From positions 1 through 64,000 of the forward strand of contig NZ_FOXQ01000017.1 in NCBI RefSeq assembly GCF_900115755.1: a stretch of 64,000 bases of DNA, written 5' to 3'. The translations under genes were made by a program, and so were the position numbers. Numbering within the stretch: the first letter of the stretch is position 1; every line of letters starts with the position of its first letter. Shown here one piece after another: positions 6,615 through 14,950 of the stretch. The notes beneath the pieces were generated by a model that made no database searches, had not been told where the DNA came from, and saw nothing but the letters and a program-made list of their open reading frames with translations. The stretch comes from Parafilimonas terrae. Its GTDB lineage: Bacteria; Bacteroidota; Bacteroidia; Chitinophagales; Chitinophagaceae.

Positions 6615-8699
6615 ATGCCCGTTTATAATCAGTCCAGGAGCAGGATAATACAGGTTATCTTTATCATTATTTTCCTGCTCATCGTATTTCAGTTGCTCAA
6701 CCTGCAGATATTCTCAACAGAATATAAGCTGCAGGCGGAAAACAATGCTATTTACCGGAAGGTAATTTATCCCGACCGCGGCATTATTTATGACCGCCGC
6801 GGCAAGGCCATTCTTGAAAACACCATTATGTACGACCTGATGGTAACGCCTTATGAAACCAAAGGCATTGATACAATGGCGCTTTGCGATATACTTGGTA
6901 TTGATACGGCGGAATATCATAAACGTATTATTACCGCCATTATCAGGAATTCGCGTTATAAACCGGGCATTTTTGAACCGCTTATAAGCGATGAGGCCTT
7001 TGCCCGGCTGAATGAGAACATGTATAAATTTCCCGGGTTTAATATTGTTGAAAGACCGGTAAGGGCTTATCCCTTTCATTCGGCAGCAAACGTTCTGGGT
7101 TATCTTGGTGAAGTTGACAGCAGCTTTTTAAAAAGACATTCAACAGAAGGATACGAAGCAGGCGATTATGCAGGCATGACGGGCCTTGAACGGAGCTACG
7201 AAAAAGTATTGATGGGACAGCGCGGTGTGAAGCGGTTTATACGCGACAATAAAAACAGGATACAAGGTTCTTACAACAATGGCATTTTTGATACAGCCGC
7301 AATAGCCGGGCGCAACCTATATACCAGCATGGACGTTAACCTGCAAATACTTGCCGAAAAATTATTGCAGAATAAAATAGGCAGCGCGGTTGCCATCAAT
7401 CCTAAAACCGGTGGCATACTGGCCATGGCTACAGCGCCATCTTACGACCCGGTTATGCTCACCGGCTCCCAGCGCCGTAAAAATTTTGGAAGGCTGATTT
7501 TAGATACAGCCCGCCCGCTATTAAACAGGGCTATAAAAGGGCAGTACCCGCCTGGCTCAACTTTTAAACCGTTAGATGCGTTAATAGCCCTGGATGAAGG
7601 CGTAATTACGCCGTCTTATGGTTACCCGTGCAGCGGCGCTTACTATGCCTGCGGCAGACCTGTAAGATGCACCGAGCATTGGAGCGGCCATTCCAAAGAC
7701 CTGCGTACTGCAATTGCCTGGTCGTGCAATTCATATTTCAGCAATGTTTTCAGGCTTATTGTTGACAACAAAAAATACCCAAATGTGCGCATGGGCTATA
7801 CGCAGTGGAAACATTACATGAATGCTTTTGGTTACGGCGTTGACCTGAATATTGATATACCAAGTGAGGATGACGGAAATATTCCCGATACATCCGGTTA
7901 CAACCGCGACTTTGGCGGCAACAGGTGGAACAGTTGCAACATGGTTACCTTAGGCATTGGGCAAGACAGGATGCTGGCCACACCTCTTCAGATGGCTAAT
8001 GCCATGTGCATCATTGCCAATAAAGGCTATTACTATACGCCGCATTTTGTTGACAGCATAGAAAACGAAACAGTGGCAGATTCCCAGTTTGTTGGTAAGT
8101 ACAGGATTAAGCATACGCCGCTTGAACATATTTCCGATGCTTCGTTTAGTGTGGTGCAGTTAGGCATGCACGATGTGGCCGAATTTGGAACGGCAAGAAG
8201 GGCCCAGATTGAAGGCGTCAACATTTGCGCTAAAACGGGCACGGCACAAAATCCGCATGGTAAAGACCACTCCCTATTTGTTGCCTTTGCACCAATGGAA
8301 GATCCCAAAATAGCTATTTGTGTGGTGGTGGAAAATGCAGGTTTTGGCGCCACCTGGGCAGCGCCAATTGCATCGCTTATGATGGAACAGTATTTAAAAG
8401 ATTCTATTTCTGAAAAGCGCAAACCGGAAGTAGAAAGAATAGCCAGTGCTGATCTTATTCCAACTGCCATAAAACAATGGTATCATAAAAAGGATTCTAT
8501 CAAGCTGGCAAAACAGGCCCAGAAAATAAATGCGGATGCAGCGCCTGTTTTCCAGAATAACCTTGAAACAAGCAGGCAGGTGCAGTATGATCCTGAAGCT
8601 GAGCCCAACCGCAAAGGCAATGGTGATACCATACCGGTGAAAAATAAACCGGCCATTCAAACGCCGGACGACAAACGAAAAGCTAAACCTAAAAATTAA
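6615..8699 (+). CDS. mrdA: Penicillin-binding protein 2 (elongasome transpeptidase)
   Basis: This 694-residue class B penicillin-binding protein cross-links peptidoglycan during lateral wall growth. It has a short cytoplasmic head, one membrane helix (about 10-30), a dimerisation domain (40-230) and a transpeptidase domain. The three active-site motifs are intact: STFK with nucleophile Ser315, SCN at 370-372 and KTG at 540-542. A low-complexity Lys/Pro/Asn-rich tail of about 90 residues follows the catalytic domain. The frame opens at ATG 6615. It is separated by only two bases from rodA, its obligate SEDS partner. The usual mreBCD genes are not next to it here. Confidence 0.95.
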   Translation: MPVYNQSRSRIIQVIFIIIFLLIVFQLLNLQIFSTEYKLQAENNAIYRKVIYPDRGIIYDRRGKAILENTIMYDLMVTPYETKGIDTMALCDILGIDTAEYHKRIITAIIRNSRYKPGIFEPLISDEAFARLNENMYKFPGFNIVERPVRAYPFHSAANVLGYLGEVDSSFLKRHSTEGYEAGDYAGMTGLERSYEKVLMGQRGVKRFIRDNKNRIQGSYNNGIFDTAAIAGRNLYTSMDVNLQILAEKLLQNKIGSAVAINPKTGGILAMATAPSYDPVMLTGSQRRKNFGRLILDTARPLLNRAIKGQYPPGSTFKPLDALIALDEGVITPSYGYPCSGAYYACGRPVRCTEHWSGHSKDLRTAIAWSCNSYFSNVFRLIVDNKKYPNVRMGYTQWKHYMNAFGYGVDLNIDIPSEDDGNIPDTSGYNRDFGGNRWNSCNMVTLGIGQDRMLATPLQMANAMCIIANKGYYYTPHFVDSIENETVADSQFVGKYRIKHTPLEHISDASFSVVQLGMHDVAEFGTARRAQIEGVNICAKTGTAQNPHGKDHSLFVAFAPMEDPKIAICVVVENAGFGATWAAPIASLMMEQYLKDSISEKRKPEVERIASADLIPTAIKQWYHKKDSIKLAKQAQKINADAAPVFQNNLETSRQVQYDPEAEPNRKGNGDTIPVKNKPAIQTPDDKRKAKPKN

Positions 8700-8701
8700 T
8701 C

Positions 8702-10057
8702 ATGAGCAGGGCAATCCCAAAATCGGTTTCCAAAGGTGTTGACTGGCTTACGGTGTGGCTATATGCCGTATTGGTGTGCATTGGGATTCTTTGCATTTTC
8801 ATGGCTGAATATAACCCGGCAACCTATACATCATCTTCCTTTTTCCAGGGCCAGACAAATTATAGCAAGCAATTGCTTTTTGCAGGCCTCTCTGTAATGG
8901 TGGCCACTTTTATCATATTAAGTGACAGCAAGCTCTATCCTGCATTTGCCAATTTGCTGTATGTATTTGGCATTCTGCTAATGCTTTCCGTATTTGTTTT
9001 AGGCAAAGATGTGAATGGTTCCAAAAGCTGGATTCCCTTAGGCGGCGGCTTTAACCTTCAGCCTGCAGAATTGTGTAAAATATTTACAGCGCTTGCCCTT
9101 TCCAAATATCTTTCCCAGTTAAACATGGATTTCAGCAAGCTGCAATCGCAGGTTATTGCCGGCGCAATTGCCATGTTGCCTGCAGCCATTTCTGTGCTGC
9201 AAAATGAAACAGGTTTAGCATTGGTATACCTTAGTTTTTTTATAGTGATGTACCGCGAAGGTTTGCCCGGAATTATTCTTGTTATCGGTTTTTCCTTCGG
9301 TGCATTGGTGGTAGCCACTTTACTCGTTGAAAAAAACCTGCTGGCTATATTATTAACGCTGATCGCTGCGCTGATCGTGTTCATTTTCCGCCGCCAGATC
9401 TTTACAAGAAAGCGCTGGAATATTTTAATCCTTATTGTTTCAATATGGTTTGTTTGCGTGGGCATACAGCGTTTTATTGTGCCTTATATTTTTAATAATG
9501 TTTTTGAGTGTTACCAAAGCCAGCGCATTTACAGTGCTGTGGGCAAAGACTATGATTGCAGTCAGAATATACACTCCATAAGGCAGGAAGAAGCTACCGG
9601 CAAGGCTTCCATCAAACCCGATGATTATAATGTGCGCCAAAGTAAAATTGCCATTGGTTCGGGCGGCTTTCTTGGTAAAGGTTTTTTAAAAGGCACGCAA
9701 ACACGTGGCAGGTATGTGCCCGAACAATCCACCGATTTTATTTTTACTTCTCTTGGAGAAGCATTTGGTTTTGTGGGCTCATTTCTTTTTCTCGCTGTAT
9801 ATTTTATACTGCTGCTGCGTATCATATTTCTTGCAGAACGGCAGCGCAGTGGCTTCAGCCGTATTTATGCTTACAGCGTGGCCAGCATTTTATTTTTTCA
9901 TATTGTGGTGAATGTTTGCATGACCATTGGACTCTTCCCGGTTATTGGTATTCCATTGCCGCTGATAAGCTATGGCGGCTCATCGCTGCTCACATTTACC
10001 ATTATGATCTTTATTATGATAAGGCTTGATGCCGACAGGCAGATGGTATTGCGATAA
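8702..10057 (+). CDS. rodA: Rod shape-determining SEDS glycosyltransferase RodA
   Basis: The 451-residue integral membrane protein polymerises lipid II glycan strands together with PBP2. About ten hydrophobic helices are visible. The conserved SEDS segments are GKGFLKGTQTRGRYVPEQ, the following STDFIFTSLGEAFGFVGS, and the C-terminal ISYGGSSLLTF. It is larger than the E. coli protein because of a polar insertion before GSGGFLGKG that contains paired cysteines. The start is two bases after the mrdA stop, so translation is probably coupled. Assignment to RodA rather than FtsW rests on the mrdA partner. Confidence 0.93.
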   Translation: MSRAIPKSVSKGVDWLTVWLYAVLVCIGILCIFMAEYNPATYTSSSFFQGQTNYSKQLLFAGLSVMVATFIILSDSKLYPAFANLLYVFGILLMLSVFVLGKDVNGSKSWIPLGGGFNLQPAELCKIFTALALSKYLSQLNMDFSKLQSQVIAGAIAMLPAAISVLQNETGLALVYLSFFIVMYREGLPGIILVIGFSFGALVVATLLVEKNLLAILLTLIAALIVFIFRRQIFTRKRWNILILIVSIWFVCVGIQRFIVPYIFNNVFECYQSQRIYSAVGKDYDCSQNIHSIRQEEATGKASIKPDDYNVRQSKIAIGSGGFLGKGFLKGTQTRGRYVPEQSTDFIFTSLGEAFGFVGSFLFLAVYFILLLRIIFLAERQRSGFSRIYAYSVASILFFHIVVNVCMTIGLFPVIGIPLPLISYGGSSLLTFTIMIFIMIRLDADRQMVLR

Positions 10058-10075
10058 TTTTCATGAATATTGATT

Positions 10076-10250
10076 ATTGAGAATTCAATGTCGTTTGCTT
10101 AAGGTTTAATTGTTGAAATACACAATACTCATTCGCAGAAGTTGCACAATTGAACATTGCATATTGTTTTGTTGAATGTTGAGTATTTTTTGGGTGCTTG
10201 CAACAAATATTCAATACACAATATCCAACACTCAATATTCAGTTTTAACC
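10076..10250. repeat. Dispersed CAATATTC-type spacer repeat
   Basis: The 205-base gap between rodA and the YigZ gene is filled with words such as ACAATACTCA, AATTGAACATTGCATATTG, TTGAATGTTGAGTATT and CAATACACAATATCC. Many are inverted relative to one another, so the region can fold into long imperfect hairpins. The same vocabulary recurs near 14150, 19750, 34150, 43018 and 56843. Confidence 0.65.
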
Positions 10251-10262
10251 AGGATAATTACA

Positions 10263-10871
10263 ATGAATGCCGATTTTTACAACACGATAAAGGAACCATC
10301 AACCGCAGAATTTAAAGACCGGGGCAGTAAATTTCTTGCCTTTGCTTATCCAATTAATGTTATTGATGATTTTAAAAATTATCGTGCACAGTTAAAGAAA
10401 GATCATCCAAAAGCCAACCATCATTGTTTTGCTTACAGAATTGGAACAGATGGAAATAATTTCCGCGTAAGCGATGATGGCGAACCTTCCGGCTCTGCAG
10501 GCAGGCCAATTCTCGGGCAGATAGACAGCCGTGAATTAACCAATATATTGATTATTGTGGTACGATATTTTGGCGGTACGTTATTAGGCGTACCCGGTTT
10601 GATCAATGCGTATAAAACATCTGCGGCGCTTGCATTGGAACAATCCGCTATCATCCAAAAACCAGTTTTAATTTCTTATCGTTTACAGTTTGATTATATG
10701 CTGATAAATGATGTAATGAAATTGATAAAGCAATACGATTGTGCAATATTTAAACAGGAACTGCAATTGTTTTGCCTGATAGAAGTTGGCATTCCAAAAA
10801 ACAAACATGAAGAAATGCTGAAGATAATGGAAGATATAAGAGGGCTGGAAATAAACAGGATTAATCAATAA
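10263..10871 (+). CDS. YigZ/IMPACT family protein
   Basis: The 202-residue product has the two-domain YigZ layout. The N-terminal UPF0029/IMPACT domain carries HPKANHHCFAYRIG and the signature SDDGEPSGSAGRP (70-82), followed by VRYFGGTLLGVPGL (99-112). A DUF1949-like ferredoxin-fold C-terminal domain ends it. Bacterial members are related to the eukaryotic translation regulator IMPACT but have no settled function. I chose ATG 10263 (MNADFYNTIK) because the open frame upstream consists of spacer-repeat sequence. Confidence 0.88.
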   Translation: MNADFYNTIKEPSTAEFKDRGSKFLAFAYPINVIDDFKNYRAQLKKDHPKANHHCFAYRIGTDGNNFRVSDDGEPSGSAGRPILGQIDSRELTNILIIVVRYFGGTLLGVPGLINAYKTSAALALEQSAIIQKPVLISYRLQFDYMLINDVMKLIKQYDCAIFKQELQLFCLIEVGIPKNKHEEMLKIMEDIRGLEINRINQ

Positions 10872-10908
10872 TGCTTCTCGCTTGTCAACCAATCAACTTG
10901 TATTTAAT

Positions 10909-11052
10909 TGTTCAAAAGTTGACGGGTTCATTTGTTCACTTGTTTACTTCACAATCAGCGCACAAGGTCTCAGGCACCTATTTGCACGCCCGTTCATAAG
11001 TTTCCAATTCCCAATTACAAATTCCTAACCCCTCAACATTTCAACCAATCAA
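10909..11052. repeat. Dispersed spacer repeat, copy 1
   Basis: TGTTCAAAAGTTGACGGGTT at 10909-10928 and AATTACAAATTCC followed by TTTCAACCAATCAACTA near 11013-11055 recur in the same order at 58711-58800. The element fills the convergent gap and runs into the end of the oxidoreductase gene. Confidence 0.6.
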
Positions 11053-12492
11053 CTACTCAGCCAACCTCACCCCAAACACATCTTTCAATGCTTTCTTAGC
11101 AGCATGATAGCCGCCCATACCATGTACGCCCCCGCCCGGCGGTGTGGATGCTGAACAGATATATAAACCTTTTGCAGATGTTTTATAAGGCGACATACGT
11201 AATGCAGGCCTTGTAAATAATTGTGATAGTAAAGGTGCGCCGCCGTTAATATCGCCACCAATATAATTCGCATTATACGCCTGCATGCCTGCTGCATTCA
11301 TTTCATGTTTAGCGAGAATGCAATCTTTGAATCCAGGCGCAAAACGTTCAACCTGTTGTTCAATTATATCAGCCATATTTTGTGTTGATCCATTGGGCAC
11401 ATGGCAGTAAGCCCATGCCGTATGTTTACCTTCCGGCGCCCTCGATGCATCAAACAAACTTTGCTGCGCCAGCAATACAAAAGGTTTGTCAGCATGTTTG
11501 CCATTCCATGCAAGTGTTTCACTTAAAGCAATTTCTTTTATTGTATTACCGATATGAACAGTGCCTGCCTGCCTGCATTCGGGTGCTATAAATGGTATAG
11601 GCTCTGACAAAGCGAAATCAATTTTATAAACGCCCATTCCATATTTATAGTTGTTTAATTGCTTTGTGTATAAAGATGAAAATTTGTTACGCGCTATCTG
11701 CAATAATTGTTTTGGCGATACATCAAATAAAACAGCATGGCTTGAAGGAAGCTGCTGCAAAGAACTAACATTAAAACCCGTTTCAATTTTGCCGCCAATC
11801 GAAATATAATATGCAGCGAGTGCATTGGCAAATTGCTGTGAGCCGCCTTTCACCAAAGGCCATCCTTTATAATGTGCGGCCATCATCAGCACCAATGCAA
11901 TAGCTGATGTTGCTGTTTTTGAAAAAGGCAGCATTGAATGCGCGGCCATTCCTGCAAACAATCCTTTAGCTGCTTCTGTTTTAAATGCTTTTGACAGCAC
12001 AGCAGCAGGCTGAAGCGCCTTCAATCCAAAACCCGCCATGATTAAAGGATGTTTGGGAAATGTAAACGGGCCTAAAATAAACGGTAATATCTTATCACAA
12101 TTTTTATATAAAGGCATTACCAGTTTTTCATAAACACTTCCATCAATACCTAAATCATTAATTGTTTTTTGTATGGATTGATACAGCACTGCAGCTTTGC
12201 CATTATCAAAAGGATGTGCAGCAGCAATTGCTGGTTCAATAAAACGTAAACCAAATTCATGCAAGGGCAAACGGCTGAAGAAGGGCGAACTTAATGCCAT
12301 GGGATGAATAGCGGAACACACATCGTGCACGAAGCCGGGCAACGTAAGTTCTGCAGACCGCATGCCGCCACCAACAGTTGCTTTGGCTTCAAGCAATAAC
12401 GTGGAAAGGCCCTGTTGCTGCAAAGTAATAGCTGCAGCAAAACCATTTGGGCCCGAGCCAACAATTACGGCATCAAAATCTCTTTTAATCAA
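11053..12492 (-). CDS. Phytoene dehydrogenase-like FAD-dependent oxidoreductase
   Basis: The 479-residue protein has an N-terminal dinucleotide-binding fold with VGSGPNGFAAAI (11-22) and the E..VGGGMRS continuation at about 35-46. Near the C-terminus ICSASTPPGGGVHGMGG matches the FAD-contacting end motif of the carotenoid desaturase/isomerase (CrtI-like) family. The middle, with ALVLMMAAHYKGWPLVKGGSQQ, fits the pyridine nucleotide-disulfide oxidoreductase-like subgroup found widely in bacteria. No other carotenoid gene is nearby, so a desaturase role is not implied. It is divergent from the lipase maturation factor gene across a 95-base promoter gap. Confidence 0.85.
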   Translation of the reverse strand: MIKRDFDAVIVGSGPNGFAAAITLQQQGLSTLLLEAKATVGGGMRSAELTLPGFVHDVCSAIHPMALSSPFFSRLPLHEFGLRFIEPAIAAAHPFDNGKAAVLYQSIQKTINDLGIDGSVYEKLVMPLYKNCDKILPFILGPFTFPKHPLIMAGFGLKALQPAAVLSKAFKTEAAKGLFAGMAAHSMLPFSKTATSAIALVLMMAAHYKGWPLVKGGSQQFANALAAYYISIGGKIETGFNVSSLQQLPSSHAVLFDVSPKQLLQIARNKFSSLYTKQLNNYKYGMGVYKIDFALSEPIPFIAPECRQAGTVHIGNTIKEIALSETLAWNGKHADKPFVLLAQQSLFDASRAPEGKHTAWAYCHVPNGSTQNMADIIEQQVERFAPGFKDCILAKHEMNAAGMQAYNANYIGGDINGGAPLLSQLFTRPALRMSPYKTSAKGLYICSASTPPGGGVHGMGGYHAAKKALKDVFGVRLAE

Positions 12493-12587
12493 AGTGGTTC
12501 GTTAACTATTTAATATGCAAGTTACTGGCAGAATGATAAAAGGTAAATTCTACCTTCATATATTATTCAGCAATGCAATAACCATTG

Positions 12588-14135
12588 ATGGAACCAGCAT
12601 ACAGAAATCATAAACCAATTTCTTTTCCATCCGTATTTAACGCAGCGCAAAGCTATTGGCTTACACGCTTTGTAATACTGCGGTTGCTGGGTTTAATTTA
12701 TGCTATTGCATTCCTTGTTGCCATCAATCAAATAATTCCATTAATTGGTGAGGATGGCTTGCTGCCAATAAGCAATGCTGTTGAAATGGTCCGCAAAGCC
12801 ATTGGTTCAACAGAAGGTTTTATTCGTTTGCCATCTATATTCTGGTTCAATCATTCCGATGGCATGTTGCTTTTTATTGCATGGCTTGGGTTTATACTTT
12901 CCTGTATTATGATTGCAGGATATACTAATGCTATTATACTTTTTGTGCTTTGGTTTTCATATATGTCGTTTGTGCATCTCGGTCAGGATTGGTACGGTTA
13001 CGGATGGGAAATACAATTGCTTGAAACAGGTTTTCTTTCCATCTTTCTCTGCCCGTTAATTAATATGCGGCCTTTTCCAAAACAGGCGCCGCCGTTACAA
13101 ATCATCATACTGTTTCGATGGCTGATATTTCGTATTATGCTTGGCTCAGGCTTAATCAAAATACGTGGCGATGAAATATGGCGCAATGGCACAGCTTTGT
13201 ATTATCATTTTGAAACGCAGCCAATACCAGGGCCTTTAAGCAGGTGGTTTCATTTTTTGCCACACAGTATTTTGAAAATAGGCGTATGGTTTAATTTTCT
13301 TGCAGAATTGATAGCGCCGATGTTTGCATTCTGGCCAGGAACGGCAAGGCATATCGCGGGTGTAATCATTATTTTGTTTCAACTGAATATTTTTATCAGC
13401 GGCAATCTTTCTTTTTTAAACTGGCTTACCATTATTCCTGCGCTGGCTTGTTTTGATGATGGGTTCTGGAGCAGAATATTACCAGGCAAACTCGTTGAAA
13501 AAGCCAAAGCTGCAGAAGCAAATTGCGAACCATCCAAACCCATGCAAACAACAGCGTGGATTGTAACTGTTATTGTAATATTTCTTAGTGTTGGCCCGGT
13601 AATTAATTTGTTTTCTTCCAAACAAATAATGAATACTTCATTTGATCCGTTTGATCTTGTAAATACGTATGGCGCTTTTGGTACGGTTGGACAGGAACGT
13701 TATAATGTAGTCTTTGAAGGCACATTGGATAATGATTCAACTGATAAGGCTAACTGGCAGCCATATATTTATAAAGGCCTTCCTGTTGGGTTAGATAAAC
13801 GGCCGCCGCAAATTGCGCCTTATCATTTAAGGTTCGACTGGCAGATGTGGTTTGCATCTATGTCAACTGCAGACCAATATCCATGGACCTATAATCTTGC
13901 CTGGAAATTATTGCATAATGATGCCAATGCAGTGAGTTTGTTTGCTGAAAATCCTTTTAAAGATAGACCTCCCAAATATGTGCGTGCTGTTTTATATAAG
14001 TATGCTTTTGCAAAACCCGGTAATGCACAAAAGCTTTGGTGGACAAGGAAAGAAATAGGTTTGTGGTTGCCTGTTTTATCAGTAAATAACCAGCAGTTAA
14101 TTGATTATTTAAAAAGCGAAGGCTGGTTGAAGTAA
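12588..14135 (+). CDS. Lipase maturation factor family membrane protein
   Basis: The 515-residue product is predicted to span the membrane many times. It shows the family pattern LIGEDGLLPISNA near the N-terminus, GQDWYGYGWEIQLLETGFL, the LGSGLIKIRGDEIWRNGTALYYHFETQPIPG segment and NFLAELIAPMFAFWP. The soluble C-terminal part includes TYGAFGTVGQERYNVVFEGT and PYHLRFDWQMWFASM. Vertebrate LMF1/2 assist lipase folding in the ER; bacterial homologues are uncharacterised. I start at ATG 12588 rather than the TTG three bases before. Spacer repeats follow the stop. Confidence 0.88.
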   Translation: MEPAYRNHKPISFPSVFNAAQSYWLTRFVILRLLGLIYAIAFLVAINQIIPLIGEDGLLPISNAVEMVRKAIGSTEGFIRLPSIFWFNHSDGMLLFIAWLGFILSCIMIAGYTNAIILFVLWFSYMSFVHLGQDWYGYGWEIQLLETGFLSIFLCPLINMRPFPKQAPPLQIIILFRWLIFRIMLGSGLIKIRGDEIWRNGTALYYHFETQPIPGPLSRWFHFLPHSILKIGVWFNFLAELIAPMFAFWPGTARHIAGVIIILFQLNIFISGNLSFLNWLTIIPALACFDDGFWSRILPGKLVEKAKAAEANCEPSKPMQTTAWIVTVIVIFLSVGPVINLFSSKQIMNTSFDPFDLVNTYGAFGTVGQERYNVVFEGTLDNDSTDKANWQPYIYKGLPVGLDKRPPQIAPYHLRFDWQMWFASMSTADQYPWTYNLAWKLLHNDANAVSLFAENPFKDRPPKYVRAVLYKYAFAKPGNAQKLWWTRKEIGLWLPVLSVNNQQLIDYLKSEGWLK

Positions 14136-14149
14136 CACATAAAAAGACA

Positions 14150-14255
14150 AATATTTAATACGCAATATTCAATATTCAAAGCTCAGTAAGTGGATGTTTT
14201 TACAATTGAGTATTGTGTTGTTGAATATTGAAAATTTCAATACTTAACACTTATA
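14150..14255. repeat. Dispersed CAATATTC-type spacer repeat
   Basis: AATACGCAATATTCAATATT is followed by AATTGAGTATTGTG and TTGAATATTGAAAATTTC in inverted orientation, forming an imperfect hairpin between the lipase maturation gene and the VOC remnant. Confidence 0.65.
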
Positions 14256-14270
14256 AATCATTCAACGCAA

Positions 14271-14380
14271 TCAACTTTCCATAAGCTTCTTTTCAATAAT
14301 CCGGTGATGGCCAAAAGGATCAACAATTGTTCCTGCCGGTAGTTATAATCACAATCCTGAACAGAGCTTAATTCTTTTGC
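14271..14380 (-). pseudogene. C-terminal remnant of a VOC/PhnB-like glyoxalase gene
   Basis: The minus strand encodes VQDCDYNYRQ in one frame (about 14332-14361) and then GTIVDPFGHH, continuing to IIEKKLMES and a stop at 14271-14273, in another. Joined, these give the end of a vicinal-oxygen-chelate (PhnB/glyoxalase-like) protein, whose family C-terminus typically reads YGYRQG..DPFGHHW.I..K. The expected Trp after HH is Arg here. The frame change between RQ and GT plus the missing N-terminal hundred residues show that the gene is dead. The intact thioesterase gene begins just beyond the broken end. Confidence 0.6.
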
Positions 14381-14392
14381 ATGATTTAAAAT

Positions 14393-14809
14393 TCAAATTA
14401 AATTTTTGCCTGTTCTGTAACAGGTTCCTTTAAATAACCCGATCAATTGCTCATGCTGATTCTTTATTTCAACAAGATAAACGCCTGTATTTTTTCCATT
14501 GCGTATTTCTTTGGCCTCGGCAGTTAAAACATCATCAACATAAACAGGTTTTAAAAAAGAGATGGCTGTTTCTAAGGCCAGTGATAAATTATTACGACTG
14601 TTACAGGCAAAGGCAAAAGCGCTGTCGGCCAGCGAAAAGGCAATACCGCCATGCACTACATTCAAGCCATTCATCATTTCCTGTCGCACCTGCATTTTTA
14701 TTTTACTGTACCCTTCGCCAACTTCTACTAATTCAATGCCCAGCCATTGGCTGAAGCCATCTTTTTGCAGTATATGTTTAATGATTGATTGTGGTGTAGC
14801 TGTTTGCAT
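14393..14809 (-). CDS. PaaI-like hotdog thioesterase
   Basis: The 138-residue single-domain hotdog protein contains the PaaI/4HBT signature MNGLNVVHGGIAFSLADSAF. Asn50, His53-Gly54-Gly55 and Asp62 match the residues that position CoA thioesters in PaaI. PaaI hydrolyses ring-hydroxylated phenylacetyl-CoA, but no other phenylacetate catabolism gene is adjacent, so it is better read as a general acyl-CoA or aryl-CoA thioesterase. It is cytoplasmic and probably monocistronic. The decayed VOC gene lies directly downstream. Confidence 0.85.
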   Translation of the reverse strand: MQTATPQSIIKHILQKDGFSQWLGIELVEVGEGYSKIKMQVRQEMMNGLNVVHGGIAFSLADSAFAFACNSRNNLSLALETAISFLKPVYVDDVLTAEAKEIRNGKNTGVYLVEIKNQHEQLIGLFKGTCYRTGKNLI

Positions 14810-14950
14810 GCAGTGGTAATTTATAAAGTGAATATAAAGAACAATTGCATTTCTTAAACATTAAAAAAGCTGTTAGGTTATCAGTGATTAAATAACTATA
14901 TGCAGCTAACTAAAGTCAGACCGTTAAGCATTATCTTATATTAATTCAAT

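Noticed and set aside
6460-6648. A 62-codon frame upstream of mrdA
   Set aside because: It overlaps the mrdA start, lacks homology-like text and fits AT-rich promoter DNA.
11053-12492. Carotenoid desaturase assignment for the FAD oxidoreductase
   Set aside because: No other carotenoid gene is nearby and the subgroup is broad, so only the family-level call is made.
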